64,000 nucleotides of DNA from Micromonospora sp. NBC_01740 (GCF_035920365.1 NZ_CP109150.1:2232001-2296000), one strand, 5' to 3'. Positions 24,152 to 35,859 are shown, counted from the stretch's first letter. The notes: generated by a model not told the origin, from the sequence alone. Translations and numbers: made by a program.

Positions 24152-24157
24152 ATCGTA
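24152..24157 (-). promoter_or_regulatory. -10 element TACGAT of the mannosyltransferase gene
   Basis: On the minus strand, TACGAT lies 6 nt before the GTG start at 24145. Confidence 0.55.
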
Positions 24158-24229
24158 GGCTGCGAAGGTGCCCGGTGGCGCCCGTCGTCCCCGATACCGG
24201 TAAAGCCGTCGATGAAGGAGTTGCATCTC

Positions 24230-25078
24230 GTGGGTGAAAAGTCCGAAACCGGGCGCCTGGTCCTGCTCGGCGCGCCGCTCGGCAACCCCGCCGACGCCTC
24301 CGCCCGGTTCCGTGAGGTGCTCGCCGCCGCGGACGTGGTGGCCGCCGAGGACACCCGCCGGCTGACCCGGCTGGCCCGGGACCTCGACGTCACCGTCGGC
24401 GGCCGCATCGTCTCCTACTTCGAGGGCAACGAGGAGCGGCGCACCCCCGAGCTGGTCGACGTGCTGACCGCCGGCTACCTGGTCGCCCTGGTCACCGACG
24501 GCGGCATGCCGAGCGTCTCCGACCCGGGCTACCGGCTGGTCCGGGCTGCCCTCGACGCCGGCGTGCCGGTCACCGCCGCGCCGGGCCCGAGCGCGGTCAC
24601 CACCGCCCTGGCACTGTCCGGCCTGCCCTGCGACCGGTTCTGCTTCGAGGGCTTTCTGCCGCGCACCGGCGGCGCCCGGCGGTCCCGCCTGCGGGCGCTG
24701 GCCGCCGAGGAGCGGACGCTGGTCTTCTTCGAGGCGCCGCACCGGATCGCCGCCGCGCTCGCCGACCTGGCCGCCGCGTTCGGCGCCGACCGGCCCGCCG
24801 CACTCTGCCGCGAGCTGACCAAGACGTACGAGGAGATCGTCCGCCGCCCGCTCGGCGAGCTGGCCGACTGGGCGGCCGAGGGGGAGCCGCGCGGCGAGAT
24901 CACCCTCGTCGTGGCCGGCGCGCCCGAGTCGGCCCCCGAACGGCCCGACGACGACACGCTGCGGGCCGCCGTCGCCGCCCGCGAGGCCGCCGGGCTGTCC
25001 CGCCGGGACGCGATCACCGAGGTCGCCACGGAGTACGCCCTGCGCCGCCGCGACGTCTATGCCGTCGTGCACGCCTGA
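24230..25078 (+). CDS. rsmI: 16S rRNA (cytidine1402-2'-O)-methyltransferase
   Basis: This 282-residue protein has the tetrapyrrole-methylase fold. LVLLGAPLGNPADASARF, AAEDTRRLTRLARDL, VALVTDGGMPSVSDPGYRLV and the SAM-binding AAPGPSAVTTALALSGLP are diagnostic for RsmI, which 2'-O-methylates C1402 of 16S rRNA. The GTG at 24230 was chosen because GAAGGAG lies 9 nt upstream. An ATG at 24212, placed just after a TAAAGC -10-like element, would be an alternative leaderless start adding six residues. It is divergent from the mannosyltransferase gene. Confidence 0.93.
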   Translation: MGEKSETGRLVLLGAPLGNPADASARFREVLAAADVVAAEDTRRLTRLARDLDVTVGGRIVSYFEGNEERRTPELVDVLTAGYLVALVTDGGMPSVSDPGYRLVRAALDAGVPVTAAPGPSAVTTALALSGLPCDRFCFEGFLPRTGGARRSRLRALAAEERTLVFFEAPHRIAAALADLAAAFGADRPAALCRELTKTYEEIVRRPLGELADWAAEGEPRGEITLVVAGAPESAPERPDDDTLRAAVAAREAAGLSRRDAITEVATEYALRRRDVYAVVHA

Positions 25079-25180
25079 CACCCGAGTCGGCACGCCTGAC
25101 GCCCGACTGGAATTTCCACCCGGCCCGGCCGGGCACCCTCGGCGGCCCGGCCGTCGGGCGCCCGGCAGCACCCGACGGGC

Positions 25181-26179
25181 TCACCAGGCGGCGACGAGGA
25201 AGCCGAGGGTGATCGCCAGCGGGCCGGCCACGGCGCCCGTCACCGCCCAGCGGCGGGCGCGGGGGTCGGCGATCCGGGTGGACCCGGTCCACCGGACGAT
25301 CCCCGCGCCGCAGCCCAGCACCACCAGCAGGCCGAGCAGCCAGCGCAGGTGCCCGGCCGCGCCGGTGTCCGCGTACGCGGTGCCGCCGTCCGGGCCGGTC
25401 ATCCGGGCCGGCAGGATCGTGCCGGCCGCGGTGCGCTCCGCGGCCACCCCGCTCACCCGCACGCCGTACGCGGTCCACGTCTCGTCGGCGGGAGCGAAGT
25501 TGCCCCGGCAGCGCTGCGCGAGGCCGCCCCCGGTGCAGTCGGCGATCACCACCGTGCCCCGCGTGGCGTGCCCCACCGCCAGCCAGAACGGGCCCGCGCT
25601 GACCCAGGCGAAGAACGCCGCCATCAGGCTCAGCGCCAGCAGGGCGGCCAGCCCCGGCAGCGGATCGGGCGGACGCGGGGTGCGCCGGGCCCGACGCCGC
25701 GCGGCCTCCTCCCGGGCCGACCGCTCCCGCTCGTGCGGCGGTTCCTCCCGGATCGGGGTGCCGTCCCAGTGCACCAGCTCGATCGGCGGCCAGTACGCCC
25801 CGTCACCATCGTCGGACCCGTCCCCGCTGTCCGGCGTACGCCCGCCGTCGCCCCGGTCCGGTGGGTCACCGGCGGACGGACGTCCCCGGCGGGGCCAGCG
25901 GTTCGGCTGTCGGACGGGGACCCGGCGCGGTACGGCGTCGACCGGCGCCCCGGTCGTGGGCTCCACCTCGACGGCGGGCGCGGCGGACGGCGGGGCCGCC
26001 ACCGGTGCGGCGGCCTCGACGGGCGGTTCCGGTGGCGACTCCGGCGGCGCGGCGGCCTGGACCGCCCGGGGGTGCGGCGCGCGGGTGCCGCGCGGCGCCC
26101 TCCCCGCGTCGCCGTCCGTCGGGCCGGAGGGACGGTCGTCACGATCCCGGGCCGCTCGTCTGCCAGTCACGGCGTTCAT
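25181..26179 (-). CDS. Proline-rich hypothetical membrane protein
   Basis: This 332-residue protein starts with a long disordered Arg/Pro/Asp-rich region (about residues 1-170) containing [19 protein letters not shown]. Three membrane helices follow (around 175-205, 270-292 and 308-330) with an outer loop holding two cysteines ([14 protein letters not shown]). I recognise no family. It is divergent from metG, and the 149-bp gap carries the metG -10 element. The ATG at 26179 has a weak GGGG-type site; an upstream in-frame ATG is less likely. Confidence 0.7.
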   Translation of the reverse strand: MNAVTGRRAARDRDDRPSGPTDGDAGRAPRGTRAPHPRAVQAAAPPESPPEPPVEAAAPVAAPPSAAPAVEVEPTTGAPVDAVPRRVPVRQPNRWPRRGRPSAGDPPDRGDGGRTPDSGDGSDDGDGAYWPPIELVHWDGTPIREEPPHERERSAREEAARRRARRTPRPPDPLPGLAALLALSLMAAFFAWVSAGPFWLAVGHATRGTVVIADCTGGGLAQRCRGNFAPADETWTAYGVRVSGVAAERTAAGTILPARMTGPDGGTAYADTGAAGHLRWLLGLLVVLGCGAGIVRWTGSTRIADPRARRWAVTGAVAGPLAITLGFLVAAW

Positions 26180-26314
26180 TGCACCCCGCGACCAGGGCAT
26201 CCGCAGGCAGCTCAGGCCGCGTGTCGGCGACAAATCGGGCGAACAACGGATCCGGTCCCGCCGGGCCGCCGACCCGAGGGCCCTATTGGTTCGCGGTCAC
26301 CGCGAGCGGGTCAC

Positions 26315-26320
26315 TAGGCT
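26315..26320 (+). promoter_or_regulatory. -10 element TAGGCT of metG
   Basis: TAGGCT lies 8 nt before the metG ATG, and there is no ribosome binding site. A leaderless transcript is likely. Confidence 0.65.
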
Positions 26321-26328
26321 TGCTGGTC

Positions 26329-28131
26329 ATGAGTCACGTTCTCGCGGCGGTCGCCTGGCCGTACGCCAACGGCCCGCGCCACATCGGCCACGTCTCCGGT
26401 TTCGGCGTTCCCTCCGACGTCTTCAGCCGGTACATGCGGATGGCCGGGCACGACGTGCTCATGGTGTCGGGCACCGACGAGCACGGCACCCCCATCCAGG
26501 TGCAGGCGGACGCCGACGGCGTGACCCCGCGCGAGTTGGCCGACCGCTACAACCGGGTGATCGTGGAGGACCTGCACGGCCTCGGGCTCTCCTACGACCT
26601 GTTCACCCGCACCACCACCCGCAACCACTACGCGGTGGTGCAGGAGCTGTTCGAGGGGATGTACCGCAACGGCTACATCGTCCCGAAGACCACCATGGGG
26701 GCGATCTCCCCGTCCACCGGCCGGACGCTGCCCGACCGCTACATCGAGGGCACCTGCCCGATCTGCGGCTACGACAGCGCGCGCGGCGACCAGTGCGACA
26801 ACTGCGGCAACCAGCTCGACCCGATCGACCTGATCGACCCGAAGTCGCGGATCAACGGGGAGACCCCGAAGTTCGTCGAGACCGAGCACTTCTTCCTCGA
26901 CCTGCCCGCCCTCGCCGACGTGCTGCGGCAGTGGCTCGACACCCGCGAGGGCTGGCGGCCCAACGTGCTGCGCTTCTCGAAGAACCTGCTCGACGACCTC
27001 CAGCCCCGGGCCATCACCCGTGACCTGGAGTGGGGCGTGCCGATCCCGCTCGACGGCTGGCGGGACCGCCCCGACAAGCGCATCTACGTCTGGTTCGACG
27101 CGGTGATCGGCTACCTGTCGGCCTCGATCGAGTGGGCCCGCCGCTCCGGCGACCCCGAGGCGTGGCGCCGGTGGTGGTCCACCGACGGTGAGGGGAAGGA
27201 CGCCCGCGCCTACTACTTCATGGGCAAGGACAACATCGTCTTCCACTCGGTGATCTGGCCGGCGCTGCTCTCCGGCTACTCGGGCGAGGGCAGCCGCGAC
27301 GGCGCGCCGGGCGACCTGGGCCGGCTCAACCTGCCCACCGAGGTGGTCTCCAGCGAATACCTCACGATGGAGGGGAAGAAGTTCTCCTCGTCGCGCCGGG
27401 TCGTCATCTACGTACGGGACTTCCTGGAGCGCTACGACGCCGACGCGCTGCGCTACTTCATCGCCGCCGCCGGCCCGGAGAGCAACGACACCGACTTCAC
27501 CTGGGCCGAGTTCCTCCGCCGCAACAACGACGAGCTGGTCGCCGGCTGGGGCAACCTGGTCAACCGGTCCGTCTCCATGGCGGCGAAGAACTTCGGCGCG
27601 ATCCCGCCCGTCGACCCGGCCGGCCTCACCGAGGCCGACGAGGCGCTGCTCGCGGTCGCCCGGGCCGGCTTCGCCACCGTCGGCGACCTGATCGCCCGGC
27701 ACCGCCAGAAGCAGGCCATCGGCGAGGCGATGAGGGTGGTCGCCGAGGCCAACCGGTACCTCTCCGAGCAGGCGCCGTGGAAGCTCAAGGGCGAGGACGA
27801 CAAGCCGCGGATGGGCACCATCCTGCACGTCACCCTCCAGGTGGTCAGCGACGCCAACACGCTGCTCACCCCGTTCCTGCCGCACTCCGCGCAGAAGGTG
27901 CACGAGCTGCTCGGCGGCACCGGCGTCCACGCGCCGATGCCGGTCATCGAGGAGGTCGAGGACCTCGACGGCGGGCCCGCGTACCCGGTGCTGACCGGCG
28001 ACTACACCGTCGGCGCGCGGTGGGAGTCCGTACCGCTGGAGGCCGGCCGGCCGCTGGCCGCGCCGAAGCCGGTCTTCCGCAAGCTCGACCCGTCGATCGT
28101 CGACGAGGAACTCGCCCGCCTGGCCGACTGA
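26329..28131 (+). CDS. metG: Methionyl-tRNA synthetase
   Basis: This 600-residue class I synthetase charges tRNA-Met. The HIGH motif is in [11 protein letters not shown]. The zinc knuckle is CPIC...CDNC (around residues 145-163). The KMSKS loop is represented by the variant KKFSSSR (around 345). The anticodon-binding helical domain follows ([30 protein letters not shown]). There is no C-terminal tRNA-binding appendix. The start is leaderless by the TAGGCT element. The gene is followed by a strong bidirectional terminator. Confidence 0.96.
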   Translation: MSHVLAAVAWPYANGPRHIGHVSGFGVPSDVFSRYMRMAGHDVLMVSGTDEHGTPIQVQADADGVTPRELADRYNRVIVEDLHGLGLSYDLFTRTTTRNHYAVVQELFEGMYRNGYIVPKTTMGAISPSTGRTLPDRYIEGTCPICGYDSARGDQCDNCGNQLDPIDLIDPKSRINGETPKFVETEHFFLDLPALADVLRQWLDTREGWRPNVLRFSKNLLDDLQPRAITRDLEWGVPIPLDGWRDRPDKRIYVWFDAVIGYLSASIEWARRSGDPEAWRRWWSTDGEGKDARAYYFMGKDNIVFHSVIWPALLSGYSGEGSRDGAPGDLGRLNLPTEVVSSEYLTMEGKKFSSSRRVVIYVRDFLERYDADALRYFIAAAGPESNDTDFTWAEFLRRNNDELVAGWGNLVNRSVSMAAKNFGAIPPVDPAGLTEADEALLAVARAGFATVGDLIARHRQKQAIGEAMRVVAEANRYLSEQAPWKLKGEDDKPRMGTILHVTLQVVSDANTLLTPFLPHSAQKVHELLGGTGVHAPMPVIEEVEDLDGGPAYPVLTGDYTVGARWESVPLEAGRPLAAPKPVFRKLDPSIVDEELARLAD

Positions 28132-28146
28132 CGGCCGCCTGCGTGC

Positions 28147-28182
28147 CGACGGGCGCGGCCCCCGAAGGGGCCGCGCCCGTCG
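28147..28182. terminator. Bidirectional terminator after metG
   Basis: A perfect 16-bp stem (28147-28162 with 28167-28182) around a CGAA tetraloop lies between convergent genes. Confidence 0.9.
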
Positions 28183-28225
28183 CCCGTCGTGCCGGCCGCC
28201 GCGCCGGACCTGGCGCCGGTGCGCG

Positions 28226-29077
28226 TCAGGCCCGGGCCATCGCCGGCGCGCCGATGAAGTCCATGATGCTGCGGTTGACCTCGGCCGCGTTCGTCCACGG
28301 GGTGCCGTGCGGCGCGCCCTTCAGCGTGACCAGCTGGCTGCCGGGCAGCATCGGCTGCAGCCGCTGACCGGTCTTCGGGTACGGCAGCACCGCGTCGGCG
28401 TCGCCCTGCACGATCAGCACCGGCACGTCGATGCGGGACACGTCGCCCCGGAAGTCGGTCTGCCAGGCGTCCACGCTGTCGTGGGTGCCCTTCGCCGAGG
28501 CCCGGGCGCCGATCTCCCAGTGCGCCCGGAACGCCTCCTCGCTGACCAGCTTGCCCTTGTTCTCCTGGTAGTTGAAGAACGCCTCGCAGAAGGTGGTCAG
28601 GTAGGCGAACCGGTCGTCGATGATGGCCTGCTGGAAGCCCTGGAAGAGGCTCTTGTCGACGCCCTCCGGGTTGTCCGAGGTCTTCAGCAGGAACGGCGCG
28701 AGCGGGGCCAGCAGCACCGCCCGGTCGACCCGCTGCGAGCCGTACACGCCCAGGTAGCGGGTCACCTCGCCGGTGCCCATCGAGTGGCCGACCAGGATGA
28801 CGTTCCGCAGGTCCAGCTCCGTCATCAGCACGTCGAGGTCGGCGGCGAACGTGTCGTAGTCGTACCCGGACGCCGGCTGGGCGGAGTTGCCGAAACCCCG
28901 CCGGTCGTACGTGATCGTCCGGTATCCGGCGGCCTGCAACGGCCCGGTCTGCTTCTCCCAGGTCGACCCGCTGAACGGGAAGCCGTGGATCAGCACGATC
29001 GGCTGACCGGAGCCGTGGTCCTCGTAGTACAGGTCGATGGGGGCGGAGTTCTCCGTCCCCACTGTGATGAAAGGCAT
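28226..29077 (-). CDS. Alpha/beta hydrolase (haloperoxidase/esterase type)
   Basis: This 283-residue protein has the alpha/beta-hydrolase fold: oxyanion strand VLIHGFPFSGSTWEKQ, nucleophile elbow GHSMGTGE, likely acid in VQGDADAVLPY, and His in KGAPHGTPW. It resembles the cofactor-free non-heme chloroperoxidase/esterase family, which is common as secreted-like or cytoplasmic detoxifying hydrolases. No signal peptide is present. The ATG has an AGGAGA site. It converges with metG. Substrate unknown. Confidence 0.88.
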   Translation of the reverse strand: MPFITVGTENSAPIDLYYEDHGSGQPIVLIHGFPFSGSTWEKQTGPLQAAGYRTITYDRRGFGNSAQPASGYDYDTFAADLDVLMTELDLRNVILVGHSMGTGEVTRYLGVYGSQRVDRAVLLAPLAPFLLKTSDNPEGVDKSLFQGFQQAIIDDRFAYLTTFCEAFFNYQENKGKLVSEEAFRAHWEIGARASAKGTHDSVDAWQTDFRGDVSRIDVPVLIVQGDADAVLPYPKTGQRLQPMLPGSQLVTLKGAPHGTPWTNAAEVNRSIMDFIGAPAMARA

Positions 29078-29166
29078 GCGCGTCTCCTGGTCACGTGACG
29101 ATCGGACGCCCGCGCTTTCCCACCCCACCCGGGGTTATGCCGCCCGGGACCGGCGCCCAGCCCCGC

Positions 29167-30399
29167 TCACAGCGCGTACGGCAGGTCCACCACCCGGTCG
29201 TCGGTGACCTCGGAGGCGGGCGCCCACGTCTCGTAGACGCCCCGCTCCTGGCACTGCGCCCCGGTCTCCGCCACCGCGTCCGGGCCGGGCCGACGCAGGC
29301 GCAGGCGCAGCCACCTGGACTCCTCCCGCAACACCAGGCAGGGCACGCCCCGCCAGTCGGCCAGCCGCAGCCGGCGGGCCGCCGACTCCACCGGGTACCG
29401 GGCGGCCCGGGTCATCGCCAGCACCCGGAACCCGCCCGGCTGGTCGGCCACCGCCTCGTACTCGCCGCCGGCGTAGTCGCCGACCAGCCGGGTGGAGCGG
29501 GGCGTCTCGCCGGTCGGCACGTACTCCTGGTCGGGGGAGAGCCCCGGCACCGCCGCCAGCAGGTGCCGCCACTGCGGGCCGGCCATCCGCAGCCAGCCGC
29601 GCTGCTCGGCCTGGTAGCTGTAGAGCACCACCTCCACGCCGTCGGCCGGATAGGCGAGCAGGGTGGCGTTCGCCGGCATCGGCAGGTCCGCGAAGTCCCG
29701 GGTGACGAACTCCGGGACGAGCTGGGCGCTGCTGGGCACGAAGCCGGTGCCGAGCACCGCCCCGCCCAGCCGGTCCCGGGGCGCGAGCGCGGTCAGCCCC
29801 CGGTGCGCCCCGCCGACCGGCACGTCGTAGTCGGCCGGGTCGGCCGCCCGCCAGCGCAGCGCGTACGTCACGTCCGCGCCGTCGGTACCGGCCGCGCCGT
29901 CGGTGCGCAGCACGGCCGTCGCCGACGGCGTACGCAGGTGCGCCACGTCGTGCTCCCGGTAGCAGAAACCGTGCGGCAGCCACCCGCGCACGTAACCGGC
30001 GAGCTGCCGCGCGGAGAGCACCTTCACCATCCGGGTGCCCCGCCGGATTACCGCGGAGGCGCGCACCGCCGCCAGCGTCGGATCCCCGGCCGCCGCGGGC
30101 TGCTGGCTGAGCTGCTGCACGTACGCCCAGCCCCGCTCCCGGTGCAGCGGCACCAGCAGCGGGGACTCCGCCTCGTCGCCCGGGTCGGCCACGGGAGGCA
30201 AGACGGTGACCTCGGTGGCGTGCACGAACCTGCGCCACGGCAGCGCGGCGCCGGACCGGGGCGCCCACTCGAAGCCGGGCGCCTCCTCGGCACTGAACAG
30301 CTCGTACGCCGCGCCCCGGGCGATCTCCTCCGCCGGGTACACCACGCCCCCGTACGTCACACGCGGGCCGTTTCCGCTGGCCTGAGGGGTGATGGTCAC
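29167..30399 (-). CDS. Hypothetical protein, about 410 residues
   Basis: This soluble-looking protein has no signal peptide or membrane segment. I recognise no family. Three similar stretches can be seen in which a Pro/Val strand precedes an Arg-rich strand (around YGGVVYPAEEIARG, PVGGAHRGLTALAPRDR and GEYEAVADQPGGFRVLAMTRAARYPVE), so it may be built from repeated beta modules. The GTG start follows a TAGCGT element by 7 nt, which suggests a leaderless message. It is divergent from tatD, 94 bp apart. Confidence 0.7.
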   Translation of the reverse strand: MTITPQASGNGPRVTYGGVVYPAEEIARGAAYELFSAEEAPGFEWAPRSGAALPWRRFVHATEVTVLPPVADPGDEAESPLLVPLHRERGWAYVQQLSQQPAAAGDPTLAAVRASAVIRRGTRMVKVLSARQLAGYVRGWLPHGFCYREHDVAHLRTPSATAVLRTDGAAGTDGADVTYALRWRAADPADYDVPVGGAHRGLTALAPRDRLGGAVLGTGFVPSSAQLVPEFVTRDFADLPMPANATLLAYPADGVEVVLYSYQAEQRGWLRMAGPQWRHLLAAVPGLSPDQEYVPTGETPRSTRLVGDYAGGEYEAVADQPGGFRVLAMTRAARYPVESAARRLRLADWRGVPCLVLREESRWLRLRLRRPGPDAVAETGAQCQERGVYETWAPASEVTDDRVVDLPYAL

Positions 30400-30406
30400 G
30401 CCGACG

Positions 30407-30412
30407 ACGCTA
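30407..30412 (-). promoter_or_regulatory. -10 element TAGCGT
   Basis: On the minus strand, TAGCGT lies 7 nt before the GTG at 30399. Confidence 0.5.
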
Positions 30413-30493
30413 GGCGCGAGATGTGCCGTCCCGGTGAACAGGCGGTGGCGTCCCCACGACACGGGCCACCGGCGGTGTGTGATGCTGGCCGCG

Positions 30494-31408
30494 ATGAGCG
30501 AGCCCACCGAAACCCGCAAGCAGCGCGCCGCCCGCCGGGCCGGGGAGTTCCCGCCCGTGCCCGAGCCGCTGCCCCGCCCCGTGCTGGACAGCCACACCCA
30601 CCTCGACATCACCGTCAGTGAGGCCGGCGTGCCCCCACAGCCGCGGGCGGACGGGGACCCGGGCGTCGTACCCGTCGAGGACCCGGTCGCCGTGGCCGTG
30701 GCCGTCGCCGCCTCGGTGGGCGTCGACCGGCTGGTGCAGGTCGGGGTGGACGTCGCCTCCTCCCGCTGGGGGGCCGACGTCGCCGACAGCCACCCGGCCG
30801 TGCTGGCCACCGTGGCGCTGCACCCGAACGAGGCCCCCCGCCTGCCCGACCTGGACGAGGCGCTGCGCGAGATCGAGGCGCTCGCCGCCCTGGACCGGGT
30901 ACGGGGGATCGGCGAGACGGGGATGGACTTCTTCCGCACCGGCGAGGAGGGACGCGCCGTCCAGGAGGAGAGCTTCCGGGCGCACATCGCCATCGCCAAG
31001 CGGTACGGCAAGGCCCTGGTCGTGCACGACCGGGACGCGCACGCCGACGTGCTGCGGATCCTCGACGACGAGGGCGCGCCGGACACCGTGGTGCTGCACT
31101 GCTTCTCCGGCGACGCCGACTTCGCCCGCGAGTGCGTCCGCCGGGGCTTCCTGCTCAGCTTCGCCGGCACGGTCACCTTCGGCAGCGCCGCCGCGCTGCG
31201 GGAGGCCGCCGCGCTGACCCCGGTCGAGCAGATCCTGGTGGAGACCGACGCGCCCTACCTGACCCCGATGCCGCACCGGGGCCGGCCGAACGCCTCGTAC
31301 CTGATCCCGCTGACCGTACGGTCGCTGGCTGAGACGACGGGCACGGACCTGGACGAGCTCTGCGCCGCCGTCTCCGCCACCGGCGACCGCGTCTTCGGCC
31401 CGTGGTGA
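30494..31408 (+). CDS. TatD-family metal-dependent hydrolase
   Basis: This 304-residue TIM-barrel hydrolase probably acts as a DNase or phosphoesterase. Metal ligands are visible as SHTHLD (H-x-H), GETGMDFF (Glu), VVHDRDAH (His), [11 protein letters not shown] (His) and ETDAPYL (Asp). An N-terminal extension of about 30 basic residues precedes the barrel. In M. tuberculosis the same position is Rv1008, between metG and ksgA. The ATG at 30494 ([10 protein letters not shown]) was chosen; an in-frame ATG four codons earlier is possible. Confidence 0.92.
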   Translation: MSEPTETRKQRAARRAGEFPPVPEPLPRPVLDSHTHLDITVSEAGVPPQPRADGDPGVVPVEDPVAVAVAVAASVGVDRLVQVGVDVASSRWGADVADSHPAVLATVALHPNEAPRLPDLDEALREIEALAALDRVRGIGETGMDFFRTGEEGRAVQEESFRAHIAIAKRYGKALVVHDRDAHADVLRILDDEGAPDTVVLHCFSGDADFARECVRRGFLLSFAGTVTFGSAAALREAAALTPVEQILVETDAPYLTPMPHRGRPNASYLIPLTVRSLAETTGTDLDELCAAVSATGDRVFGPW

Positions 31409-31450
31409 GCAGGAGGGCCCCTGGCCCGCGCGCCCCCCACGCCGCCCGCA

Positions 31451-31456
31451 TAGGCT
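31451..31456 (+). promoter_or_regulatory. -10 element TAGGCT of ksgA
   Basis: TAGGCT lies 7 nt before the GTG start of ksgA. Confidence 0.6.
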
Positions 31457-31463
31457 ACGGGGC

Positions 31464-32333
31464 GTGACCGGTCTCCTCGGCCCGGCGGAGATCCGGGAAC
31501 TGGCCGCCCGGCTGGGCGTCACCCCCACCAAGAGGCTCGGCCAGAACTTCGTGCACGACCCGAACACCGTCCGGCGCATCGTCACTGCCGCCGGGCTGGC
31601 CCCGGACGACGTGGCGCTGGAGGTCGGCCCCGGCCTCGGCTCCCTCACCCTCGCCCTGCTCCCGGCCGCCGCGCACGTGCACGCCGTGGAACTCGACGCG
31701 ACGCTGGCCGGCGCGCTGCCCGACACCGCCGCCCGGCACGCCGGGCCCGACGCCGCGCGGCTCACCGTGCACCACGCCGACGCGCTGCGGGTCCGCGCCA
31801 CCGAGTTGGCCGAACCCGCGCCCACCGCGCTGGTGGCGAACCTGCCCTACAACGTGGCCGTGCCGGTGGTGCTGCACCTGCTCGCCGAGCTGCCCAGCCT
31901 GCGGCACGGGCTGGTGATGGTGCAGAAGGAGGTCGCCGACCGGCTCGTCGCCGGCCCCGGCTCCAAGGTGTACGGCGTGCCGTCGGTCAAGCTCGCCTGG
32001 TACGCCTCGTCCCGCGCCGCCGGGAAGGTCCCGCCGAACGTCTTCTGGCCGGTGCCGAACGTCGACTCCGGGCTGGTCGCCTTCACCCGCCGCGAGCCGC
32101 CCCGCGCCGACGTACCCCGGAAACGGGTCTTCGCCGTGGTGGACGCGGCCTTCGCGCAGCGCCGCAAGACCCTGCGCGCCGCGTTGGCCGGCTGGGCCGG
32201 CGGCGCGGACCGGGCGGCCGAGGCGCTCACCGCCGCCGGCGTCGACCCCGGCGCGCGCGGGGAGTCGCTCACCGTCGAGCAGTTCGCCGCCATCGCCGCG
32301 TCGGCCCCGGCCGCCCCACCCGCCGCGCAGTAG
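31464..32333 (+). CDS. rsmA: 16S rRNA dimethyladenosine transferase
   Basis: This 289-residue KsgA/RsmA dimethylates A1518 and A1519 of 16S rRNA during 30S assembly. The opening [21 protein letters not shown] motif [15 protein letters not shown] and the catalytic NLPYNVAVP are diagnostic. The C-terminal small domain ([15 protein letters not shown]) is present. Its loss gives kasugamycin resistance in known bacteria. The GTG start follows TAGGCT at 7 nt. Its stop codon forms part of the -10 element of ispE. Confidence 0.96.
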   Translation: MTGLLGPAEIRELAARLGVTPTKRLGQNFVHDPNTVRRIVTAAGLAPDDVALEVGPGLGSLTLALLPAAAHVHAVELDATLAGALPDTAARHAGPDAARLTVHHADALRVRATELAEPAPTALVANLPYNVAVPVVLHLLAELPSLRHGLVMVQKEVADRLVAGPGSKVYGVPSVKLAWYASSRAAGKVPPNVFWPVPNVDSGLVAFTRREPPRADVPRKRVFAVVDAAFAQRRKTLRAALAGWAGGADRAAEALTAAGVDPGARGESLTVEQFAAIAASAPAAPPAAQ

Positions 32334-32336
32334 GCT
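32331..32336 (+). promoter_or_regulatory. -10 element TAGGCT of ispE overlapping ksgA stop
   Basis: The TAG stop of ksgA (32331-32333) is the first half of TAGGCT, which lies 7 nt before the ispE GTG. The downstream gene can thus have its own leaderless transcript despite the 10-bp gap. Confidence 0.55.
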
Positions 32337-32343
32337 GACGCCC

Positions 32344-33300
32344 GTGACCGAGGCCTGGGGACCGGACGACGAGGACGAGCAGCGGCGGCGCGGAGCCAGC
32401 GGACCGGTGCGGGTCCGGGTGCCCGCCAAGGTCAACCTGCACCTCGGGGTGGGACCGCTGCGCCCCGACGGCTACCACGAGCTGAACACCGTCTACCACG
32501 CCATCTCCATCCACGACGAGCTGACCGCCCGCCGGGGCGACACGCTCACCCTCACCATGGAGGGCGAGGGCGCCGGCGAGCTGGCCCTGGACGACACCAA
32601 CCTGGCCATCCGGGCGGCCCGCGCCCTCGCCGGCTACGCGGGGGTGCCGCCGCACGCCCGGCTGCACCTGCGCAAGCAGATCCCGCTGGCCGGTGGGCTG
32701 GCCGGAGGCAGCGCCGACGCGGCCGCGGCGCTGGTCGCCTGCGACACGCTCTGGGGGACCGGGCTGTCCCGCGACGAGCTGGCCCGGATCGCCGCCGACC
32801 TCGGCTCCGACGTGCCGTTCCTGATCCACGGCGGCACCGCGCTCGGCACCGGCCGGGGCGAGTCGGTCAGCCCCGTGCTGGCCCGCCCCACCACCTGGCA
32901 CTGGGTGGTGGCCGTGGCCGACAGCGGCCTCTCCACCCCGGTCGCCTACCGGGAACTGGACCGGCTGCGCGAGGCCGGCACCGCCGGTGAGCCGCTGGGC
33001 AGCACCGACGCGCTCTTCGCCGCGCTGCGCCAGCGGGACCCGCGGGTGCTCGCCGCGGCCCTCGGCAACGACCTCCAGGACGCCGCCCTGGCCATGCGCC
33101 CGTCGCTGGCGGAGACGCTGAAGGCCGGCGAGGCGGCCGGCGCGCTGGCCGGCATCGTCTCCGGCTCGGGGCCGACCTGCGTCTTCCTCGCGGCGGACGC
33201 CGCCGACGCCGAGCGCATCGCCGCGGAGCTGGCCACCGCCGACGTGTGCCGCGAGGCGCGCACCGCGTACGGTCCGGTGCCCGGCGCGCGCATCGCCTGA
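32344..33300 (+). CDS. ispE: 4-diphosphocytidyl-2-C-methyl-D-erythritol kinase
   Basis: This 318-residue GHMP kinase acts in the MEP pathway to isoprenoid precursors, phosphorylating CDP-methylerythritol. VPAKVNLHLGVGPLRPDGYHEL is the IspE-specific opening. IPLAGGLAGGSADAAAALVA is the ATP loop and GSGPTCVFLA is GHMP motif 3. It lies directly after ksgA, as in mycobacteria. The GTG start sits 7 nt after a TAGGCT element. Confidence 0.95.
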   Translation: MTEAWGPDDEDEQRRRGASGPVRVRVPAKVNLHLGVGPLRPDGYHELNTVYHAISIHDELTARRGDTLTLTMEGEGAGELALDDTNLAIRAARALAGYAGVPPHARLHLRKQIPLAGGLAGGSADAAAALVACDTLWGTGLSRDELARIAADLGSDVPFLIHGGTALGTGRGESVSPVLARPTTWHWVVAVADSGLSTPVAYRELDRLREAGTAGEPLGSTDALFAALRQRDPRVLAAALGNDLQDAALAMRPSLAETLKAGEAAGALAGIVSGSGPTCVFLAADAADAERIAAELATADVCREARTAYGPVPGARIA

Positions 33301-33402
33301 CCGGCCCACCCACCCCGATCCCGCGCTCCCGGCCCCCGGGTACCGCCTCTCCAGGGGGCGCCGGGTGGAGCCCGCGCCCGGCGGGCGGCGGGGCGGTCCG
33401 CG

Positions 33403-33408
33403 TACGCT
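33403..33408 (+). promoter_or_regulatory. -10 element TACGCT of ABC-F gene
   Basis: TACGCT would place the transcript start near 33415, directly before a perfect palindrome, giving a structured leader of about 58 nt. Confidence 0.5.
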
Positions 33409-33417
33409 GGAGACTCA

Positions 33418-33451
33418 GGCGTCCCAGGTGCCGGCCGGCACCTGGGACGCC
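33418..33451 (+). promoter_or_regulatory. Perfect 34-bp palindrome in ABC-F leader
   Basis: Two 17-bp arms (33418-33434 and 33435-33451) are perfectly complementary with no unpaired centre. The palindrome is followed by TTGATC and then the GGGAGGTGA ribosome site. It could be an RNA hairpin in the leader or a repressor operator. Confidence 0.8.
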
Positions 33452-33472
33452 TTGATCATGGGAGGTGAGGTC

Positions 33473-35278
<1,806 letters not shown>

Positions 35279-35393
35279 GTCGCCCCCCTGGTCGCGGCGC
35301 CGCACACCGGAGGCCCCCGTGTGCGGCGTCACACCTCGGGGTGCGGGACAATCGTCGGCGACCCCTCACCCGAACGGCGTTGGAGACTCAGAC

Positions 35394-35849
35394 ATGGCCC
35401 ACACCCCCGTCAACCACCCCGCGCGGCCGGTCTACCGGGCGATCGGCGGGCTGACCGGTCTGTACCTGGTGGCCTTCGGCGTGCTCGGCATCATCGCGAG
35501 CGCCGGCAACGAGGCCCTCGCCCAGGATGACACCCAGGTCCTCGGTCAGGGCACGAACCTCGGTTTCTCGCTGCTCAGCGTCCTGCTGGGGGCCGTGGTG
35601 CTGGCCGGCACCGCGATCGGCCGCAACATCGACGTCATGATCAACCAGTGGCTGGCGTACGCCATCATGGTGATCAGCCTCGCCGGTCTCGCCTTCATCC
35701 AGACCGAGGCCAACATCTTCAACTTCAGCATCTTCACCGTCATCGCGCTGATGGTGGTCAGCCTGGTCCTGCTGATGGTCGGCATGTACGGCAAGGTCGG
35801 CACGGACGAGGAGCAGGAGGCCTGGCAGAAGGCCCGGCTCGTGCTCTGA
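35394..35849 (+). CDS. DUF4383 membrane protein (copy 1)
   Basis: This 151-residue protein has four hydrophobic segments and the DUF4383 opening NHPARPVYRAIGGLTGLYLVAFG. Further typical parts are FSLLSVLLGAVVLAG, QTEANIFNFSIFTVIALMV and MYGKVGTDEE. Function unknown; members are widespread in actinobacteria. The upstream region contains GGGACAATCG, also found before the second copy. It is a paralogue of the gene at 36120-36596 and both point the same way. Confidence 0.85.
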   Translation: MAHTPVNHPARPVYRAIGGLTGLYLVAFGVLGIIASAGNEALAQDDTQVLGQGTNLGFSLLSVLLGAVVLAGTAIGRNIDVMINQWLAYAIMVISLAGLAFIQTEANIFNFSIFTVIALMVVSLVLLMVGMYGKVGTDEEQEAWQKARLVL

Positions 35850-35859
35850 GTGGTTGTGG

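Noticed and set aside
24146..25171. Minus-strand extension of the mannosyltransferase frame over rsmI
   Set aside because: It has no recognisable motifs and lies antisense to the clear RsmI protein. A leaderless GTG at 24145 fits the family N-terminus.
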